Assembly (NCBI RefSeq): GCF_003597395.2
Contig: NC_133771.1
Span: forward strand, 61,717,289-61,781,288
Length of the DNA: 64,000 nt
Source of the DNA: Chelonoidis abingdonii
Taxonomy: Eukaryota > Chordata > Testudines > Testudinidae
Direction: 5' to 3'
Under the pieces are notes generated by a model, which worked only from the letters and a program-made list of their open reading frames with translations, was not told the DNA's origin and made no database searches. Of the stretch, positions 57,919 to 64,000 are shown piece after piece. Position 1 is the first letter of the stretch. Each line of letters starts with the position of its first letter. The position numbers and the translations under genes were made by a program.

Positions 57919-58561
57919 CCAAGGTTCTCAAACTGTGGCTTATGGACCACCAGCTCCATTCAGGTGGTCCGCAGATAGCTCCCTCTAAGATGTGTGTGGC
58001 CACCCAGGTGCACAAGAGAAGCAAGCGTGGCTCCATTAATTAGGTACCTGGACCTTGGAGAAGATGCACATGTAAGGTGATGTGGTGGCCTCTAGGGGGT
58101 ATAGAGGGTAGGTGGGAGGGGGCAGTGGGGTGAGAAGAGGGAGTGGGGGAAATTTGGGATGTGCAGGGCTCCAGCGGCCAGAGAAAGGGGAGACTTTCCC
58201 CAGCTCCAGGGCTGCAGCTGCCAGAGAGAGATGGCCCTCCTTCCCAGCCTCAGCTTTGCGGCTGCTGTGGCAGGAGAGAGACCCCTTCCTTTCCAGCCCC
58301 AGCTTGGGGGCTGCTGCGGCAGGGGAGAGAGGGCACATCCATTGCATTAGAAAGGTAAGACTACTGATATTAAAATATAAGTTGTGTGCTTTTATTTGTA
58401 GAACAAAAAAAAAAATCATTTTTTTTTTTAATATAGTGCTTTTAGCCAAAGTACTTTACAATAGTTAACTAATGGTACAAACAACATTTGGAAAGATCAT
58501 TAAGTGGACTCTCAGCAATTTTCAAGTGGTCTGTGAAAAAAAAAAAGTTTGAGAACCACTG
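57919..58561. mobile_element. hAT-like MITE with perfect 8-bp target duplication
   Basis: Inverted ends CCAAGGTTCTCAAACTG and AGTTTGAGAACCACTG are flanked by TATTAGAA on both sides (57911-57918 and 58562-58569). The interior has GC-rich GGCTGCTGCGGCAGGGGAGAG repeats that alternate with GCAGCTGCCAGAGAGAG. The family end is shared with the fragment at 1-112. Confidence 0.92.
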
Positions 58562-58569
58562 TATTAGAA

Positions 58570-60510
58570 TATTCAACTGTTTGGTAAACATGGCTTTATT
58601 GGAAAATAAAGATATCAAATGTTGACATTACTTGACTAAATTTTACTTTAAAATGAAGTTGTTTCAAATCTGTAAAGTGCTTAACATGTTCATTTTGTTT
58701 TAAACCACAGAGTAGTTACCAAAAAAATTACATTGTTCGTAAAAATTCTATGAGCTAGATTATACAGGTGTGCCTATCATTCACAGCTAAGGGGAAGAGA
58801 GGTGTGTCCATGGATGCGGATATCCGCGAACCATTTTTGTGGACTGCGGATGGATGTGGATCCAAATTTTATATCTAAAACCCTGCAAACGTGCAGATAT
58901 CTGCTTTATATCTGCAAAAATGATCTGCAGATCACGGATTGGATGCAGATACAAATTTTGAATCTGCGCAGGGCTTTATTTGTCAGCTCTGGATTATTTC
59001 AGAGTGGCATATAGGCTACTCTAAAATATGCAGCTAGCTACGGCTCTGAAAGGACAATATGTAAGCCAAAAACGGCCATGGCACATTCACATTCCAGCCA
59101 CACCCTTTATTCCATTCCAGGGACTGCAAGAAAACAACTAAAATGGTTTTACGCCAGTTCGGGATTTACCCATGCCAAGGGGATCCTGCAGGTCTGTTGC
59201 AGCACAAGGGGGCTAGACTGCAGAAGAAAATTTGGTTATATATCTTTAAAAAGACAATCATTAAAGAGTCTGGGAAATAAATGAATGATCCCCATTGGCA
59301 TATAATCTTTTATCATCACAACGTATACCCCATGCCATTGAACCTCAACTTGTCAAAAAAAAAAAAACAGTGAGACCAGATTTATTTATTTTTAAATGAA
59401 CATTCCTCTACAGCTAGCAGATCCATTTTATGTATTTATATAGACATTATGGTCTTAGTCTCAATATAAGAACCCAAAAAAGAAAATGAACAGAATGATT
59501 CCCAATCAAGCTGAAAAAAGGAAACTAGGCCAAAATTTTCAAAACTGGGAACTTTCAATTAAAGTTTCTTAGTCTATATTTAGGACCCAATCCCAAAAAC
59601 ACTTAACCGCAAGTTTAACTTTAATCAGCGGGACTACTCATGCAAGAAATGTTAAGCATGTGTGCAAATGTTTGTTAGGTCAAGGGCCTAGACACCTAAA
59701 TAAAAGCAGTATATTTTTCAAAGATATTAAGTAACTGAAGCATCCGTGATCTCACACAGCTTGGGTTCACAGGCTTGTGTTAATAGGGCCCGTGTTAGCA
59801 TGATAAATATAGCTGTGTAGACATTGCTTTAACACTGTGGCTCCAGCTCTCAAGCCCACCCTACCTCTTAGGTTAGAAAGCCTGAGCTGCAACATTTATA
59901 CAGCTTTTTTACCACACTAGTGTGAGCTCTACCAACACAAATCTGTGGCCCTGCTACTGCTCTCTTTTTAATCAACAGTTTAGCTAGAGCTATTTTAAAG
60001 TTCAAAAGAACTCTGGTTGATATCTTCACCCTCTCTCTCTTTGTTGTTGTTCCTGGCAGAGAACATATGCTTCTCTGAGTTTTTTCTTGTTAGTTGTTAT
60101 TCAGTAAGAGAATCCTTTGTATCCCCTTCCTTTAATGGAGTACATATTAAGGGCAAACTACTGCTGCAAAAGCAAACAAGAATGTTTGCCAATAAAATAG
60201 CTAGAGACCAGAAGAGGTGAGATGGACTATAATGCCACAGCACAGAGTTCCTACATTTTCTTATTGGGTGCACACAATTCAGTTTTGCAGAACATTGGAA
60301 CCTCCAGACAAGATGTTGCCCCAAACTGAATCTGGGATGGGTTGATGGTAAAAAGAAGGGGGGAAACATCAACAAACTGGCAGGTACTGGGGCTTATCAA
60401 GGTGATCTGGCAACGAAGGTCGTGCACAGCTTGAATGTTTTGTCATGTCTGTAACTGCTGAAACAACAGTTCAGCTATGAAGGAGGATTCTCTGCAGCTT
60501 GAGGTCTTCA
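58570..60510 (-). other. TMEM30A: TMEM30A intron 1, nothing coding
   Basis: AT-rich. A short GGATATCCGCGAACC/GCGGATGGATGTGGATCC segment around 58815-58870 and a GATCACGGATTGGATGCAG segment repeat GGAT(G/C)C-like units, suggesting a degenerate internal duplication. No exon recognised. Confidence 0.35.
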
Positions 60511-60655
60511 AACCACAATTTGAGGACTTCAATAACTCAGACACAGGTTAGGGATTTGTTACAGGAGTGGGTGGGTGAGATTCTGTGGCCTGCATTGTGC
60601 AGGAGGTCAGACTAGATGATCATAAATGTCCCTTCTGACCTTAAAGTCTATGAGA
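60511..60655 (+). mobile_element. CR1 LINE 3' tail
   Basis: GGAGGTCAGACTAGATGATC and GTCCCTTCTGACCTTAAAGT followed by CTATGAG is the CR1 3' end. About 145 bp remain. Confidence 0.75.
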
Positions 60656-61729
60656 CCTGGGATGGGAGGCTTGCTCCCAGATGCAGTACAGACATACTCA
60701 CTGAGGCTAGGAGGGCACAGCTTTTCTGAAAATCAGACTACATAAATTTAGCTATCTAAATATAGATAGAAGGCCTTAACTTCAGGCATTCTGTTTTGAA
60801 AAATTTGCCCTTTGATTTTAAATATTTTTTGTTGTAATAATTTATTCTAGAACGAAACTAAGAAAATTTGTTTCTTTAAAGAAATGATGAGCTACAATGG
60901 TGGCTGATGTGTTAGAAACGACGACTTTTTACTCTTGTTCCAATCATTAAAAGAACACTCAAATTTAGAGTTTACATGTTCATCCTAAGCGTTATTTCAA
61001 GAAAATGTCTTAAAGTTAGTCTATCAAATCCAACTATGTTTTTTAAGAAGCTCAGGGTTGATTTTGAGATGGAATGTATGGCTCAAATCTGGGCAGAAAA
61101 GCATGTATATTTTTAGAAAGCAATTAAGAGCACACACACTACTGGGAGAACATAAAGCACATTTCTACCTTATCTTTTAAATTCCTTGCCTTTGAGGGTT
61201 TCATTTATTTTTTTAAGTAGTCTGATGTTTATATTCTTTTGCATATTGCATTATGGTAGTGTTAACATTTTAACAAAGATATACAAATGAAAAATCTCAG
61301 ACACTCTTTCAATCTAGCTAATGAAATAATTTCCACAACTATTCCATCTTCACTCCTCAAGGAGGTTATCTCCACTGATTGAAAGATAGAAGTGAACAAC
61401 ACTGTTTTTTATATAACTGGTATGACTTGATCTGCACACCAAAGTGTATTTTTAAGGGGCTCAGTCTGCAGCACATATGCACTTCACTTTATTACTGTGA
61501 GTAATCCCACTATTTTAAGTGGGACTACTGAAAGCGGTAAAGTTAAGCATACATGTAAGTGTTTGCAAGATTGGGGTCTAAGTCAACACAATGTAGAGTA
61601 GATAAAAGCTGATCAGATTTAACAATGATGACAAGTTTGTTTTTGACGACGATGTGCAACTTTTCAGCTTGAGCTTTTTAAGAGTTGTAAAGCCAAAGCT
61701 TAAGGGTTTATATGAAAACTGTAGCTAAG
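60656..61729 (-). other. TMEM30A: TMEM30A intron 1, nothing recognised
   Basis: AT-rich DNA. The block at 61480-61580 (TAATCCCACTATTTTAAGTG) resembles a very old reptile repeat also hinted at 59620. Confidence 0.35.
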
Positions 61730-61922
61730 TACACCTTTACCTTGATATAATGAGGTCCTTGGGAGCCAAAAAATCTTACCACGTTATAGGTGAAACCGTG
61801 TTATACTGAACTTGCTTTGATCCACCAGAGTGCGCAGCTCCCCCACCCCCCAGAGCACTGCTTAACTGCGTTATATCCAAATTTGGATATAACAGGTGGC
61901 GTTATATCGAGGTAGCGGTGTA
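61730..61922. mobile_element. Tigger/mariner-like MITE, copy 3 (inverted)
   Basis: It has the same interior as the copies at 53009 and 57291, in reverse complement: CTTACCACGTTATAGGTGAA and GAGCACTGCTTAACTGCG. The ends are TACACCTTTACC and GAGGTAGCGGTGTA. Confidence 0.9.
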
Positions 61923-62247
61923 CCAAATGCAAAGTATTGTCTGAATATTTATACTACAATATCACTGGAAAATGCAAACTGAAGAGCACACACCTTTGGT
62001 GCATTTACTGCTAAATTTCTGACATGTCAGGCTTCTAGGGAGCATGCATGCTAGGAAAAAATGTGTTTTTTATAATCACTAAATAAACATGACTTTTAAC
62101 ATGTTACAGATATTTACCTCAGCCTGCTATTAGCATTAAACTATATTTGCCTTGTCCACACTGGGATTTACCATGTGGCAAAAAGCCATCTTTTCTTCTA
62201 GTGAAATCAAGGTCCTAGTGTTGAAATGTATGCTGATCAGGTTAGAG

Positions 62248-63185
62248 CAGTGGTCACCAACCAGTCGATCGCGACTGACTGGTCGATCCTACAGACTCTC
62301 CCAGTTGATCGCGATCTCCGGTGGTGTAGTGGGGCTGCCGCTAAAGCAGGTTCCCTGCCTGCTTTGTTCCCATACCACTCCTGGAAGCTGCTAGTGCGCC
62401 CCATGCGGGAGGAGGAGACAGGGGTCTCTGCGCGCTGCTTCTGTCTGCAAGCACTGACCCTGGAGCTCCCATTGGCCGAGAATAGCCAATGGGAGCTGCG
62501 GGAGTGCTGCCTGCAGAGAGGGGCAGCAAGCCGAGCCACGTGCCCCCGCCCACAGGGGTGTTGGCCCCTTCTGGCAGTGGCATGGGGCCAGAGCAGGCGG
62601 GGAGCCTGCCTTAACCTTGCTGTGCTGATGACTGGGAGCTGACCAACGTAAGTGTCGCTCGGCAGGAGGCTTCATGCCAACCCCCAGGCCTAAGCCCCCT
62701 CCCGGAGCCTGCACCCCATATTCCTCCTACACTCCAACATTCTGCCCCAGCCCAGAGCCCCCTCCTGCACCCAAACTCCCTCCCAGAGCCTGCAACCCAA
62801 ACCCCCCTCCTGCACATCATCTACCTACCCCCCCTAGAGCCAGCACCCTGTATCCCCTCCTGCACAACACTGCCCCAGCCCAGAGCCCCCTCCTGCACCC
62901 AAACTCCCTCCCAGAACTTTCACCCTTCAATCCCTCCTGCACCCCAGTCCCATGCCCCTGGCTCAGCCCGGAGCCCCTCCCACACTGTGAACTCCTCGGC
63001 CCCAGCCCAGAGCCTGCATCCCTTCCCGAACCCCAACCCCCTGCCCCAGGCTGGTAAAAGTGAGTGAGGGTGGGGGAGAGTGAGTGATGGGGGGGTGGAG
63101 CCTCAGGGGGAAGGGGAGGGATAGATTCTGGGTTGCTCTTAAATTCAAGAAGTGATCTTAGGTGTAAAAAAGTTGGAGACCACTA
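62248..63185. mobile_element. hAT-like MITE, 938 bp
   Basis: The ends CAGTGGTCACCAACC and GTTGGAGACCACTA are inverted, with flanks GGTTAGAG (62240-62247) and AGCTAGAG (63186-63193), matching at six of eight positions, a diverged target duplication. The interior includes CpG-rich DNA and a C-rich tandem array at 62690-63050. Apparent open frames are not transposase. Confidence 0.8.
62690..63050. repeat. C-rich degenerate tandem array in the hAT MITE
   Basis: Units of CCCAGAGCCCCCTCCTGCAC/CCAAACTCCCTCCCAGAGCC recur irregularly (for example at about 62750, 62783 and 62877). Any proline-rich translation reflects this repetition. Confidence 0.6.
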
Positions 63186-63760
63186 AGCTAGAGAAATCAG
63201 TATCAAGGAAGGATGCTCAGGGTAGTAGGCAAGGTCACCTTCAGTGTTTTGAGTCTACCACTCTATGTTCTTTCAACCTCCATTAGTCAATGCAAGAAAT
63301 AAACAAGTAATTAAAAACAGAACGTTAACATTTGACCAAATTGAGAAACACAGTCATTTCCTACAGAAGCAATTTCTTCACCTCCAAAACCACACTGACC
63401 ACAACAGCATGTAGAAACAAGAAGGATCTGGCAATGCCCAATGGAACAGCAGAACCCCTTTAATCCTGCAGGCTGCTAGACTATCATGCTACCTATAAAA
63501 CCTACCTCATCTGACCATGGTCTGAGGAATGGATGCTCCATGAGAAACACTGGGTCTTCCAGTTATTACCCAGGCTGGGGACTTTTCTCTCTGTTTCAGT
63601 GGCATTTGTAACGTCAACCATAATGTGGTAAATTATGGAAGGCAGAGAGCTATTAACTCCACACTCCTCCATCCCAGGCCAGGACTGTACAGGGTATTTC
63701 CCAGAAGTGGTCTGCCTGGCTTTACCAAGCCCAGCTCCCTTTTCCGAACACTTCCTGCAC
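63186..63760 (-). other. TMEM30A: TMEM30A intron 1, nothing recognised
   Basis: Mixed composition with no repeat recognised. A 153-codon reverse-strand frame at 63502-63963 has no similarity to the TMEM30A N-terminus. Confidence 0.35.
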
Positions 63761-64000
63761 TCAAAATCGCCCCAGCTCACCCTCTGCCAGGGTTTCACCG
63801 AGACGAGGGGGACGAGGCGCGAGCTCAGACACCAGCTGAGAACAGGAGCTGGAAGCCCCGTCATCCTCCGCGGCCGGGAGAGCCCAGTGCCGGTAACCAC
63901 CACGGGAGAGAGTTCCCCTCTCAGGGCAAAGACCCCCGCCTCCCGGCTAACCGCCACCCCCACCCGGGCAGGGAGAGCTAGCGCCGGTCCCCCAGCCCCT
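63761..64000 (-). promoter_or_regulatory. Start of a CpG-rich block, probably TMEM30A 5' region
   Basis: CpG density rises sharply towards the right edge (CCGCGGCCGGGAG, CCGGCGC-type phrases). As TMEM30A exon 1 must lie beyond 64000, this is probably the intronic flank of its promoter CpG island. The exon itself is not in the window. Confidence 0.5.

Noticed and set aside
58036..58468. Frames on both strands of 60-137 codons
   Set aside because: They lie in the GC-rich interior of the hAT MITE at 57919-58561.
62226..62642. 138-codon frame
   Set aside because: Entirely within the hAT MITE; no transposase motifs.
63502..63963. Reverse-strand frame as TMEM30A exon 1
   Set aside because: It lacks the membrane helix and the N-terminal motifs expected of TMEM30A, so exon 1 must lie beyond 64000.
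1..64000. CRISPR arrays, bacterial operons, phage genes
   Set aside because: No regularly spaced short repeats or compact gene blocks; the exon structure and repeat content are those of a vertebrate nuclear genome.

Overview
The window looks like nuclear DNA of a reptile, most likely a turtle. The evidence is the interspersed repeats: CR1 LINE pieces in many places, SINEs of the kind common in turtles, a decayed DIRS-type tyrosine-recombinase retroelement, and hAT-, Tigger- and PIF/Harbinger-like miniature DNA transposons. The three genes have vertebrate exon structure with canonical GT/AG junctions. The species call is inferred from repeat style and was not tested against a database.

Three protein-coding genes are present, all on the minus strand. 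From left to right they are the 5' end of COL12A1 (signal-peptide exon at 2199-2306, probable promoter and noncoding exon 1 near 4.85-5.05 kb, the rest off the left edge), all of COX7A2 (four coding exons between 23500 and 27319), and TMEM30A (exons 2 to 7 between 42774 and 55394, exon 1 beyond the right edge). From general knowledge, order and orientation match the COL12A1-COX7A2-TMEM30A block of human chromosome 6q. Every coding junction was checked by reading frame. COX7A2 joins to exactly 83 codons plus stop, and the visible TMEM30A exons join in frame to 285 codons plus stop.

Layout: 1-530 DNA-transposon pieces; 950-1920 a CpG-rich block in COL12A1 intron 2; 2.2-5.1 kb COL12A1 5' exons; 5.1-6.6 kb GC-rich upstream region; 6.7-23.3 kb intergenic, with CR1, SINE, LTR-like, Harbinger-like and other MITE insertions; 23.3-27.4 kb COX7A2 with a CpG-island promoter carrying ETS-type sites; 27.6-40.7 kb repeat-dense intergenic DNA (CR1, a long inverted repeat, a hAT MITE, a DIRS relic split by a solo LTR, a CR1 split by another solo LTR, two Harbinger-like elements); 40.7-64 kb TMEM30A with its long 3' UTR and repeat-filled introns.

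The genes do not form a pathway. COL12A1 encodes a secreted FACIT collagen, COX7A2 a small subunit of mitochondrial cytochrome c oxidase, and TMEM30A the accessory subunit of P4-ATPase lipid flippases. No new biological system was recognised. The most interesting structures are a 97-bp-arm SINE hairpin in COX7A2 intron 1, a second long hairpin upstream of COX7A2, the intronic COL12A1 CpG island, and lineage changes in TMEM30A and COX7A2.
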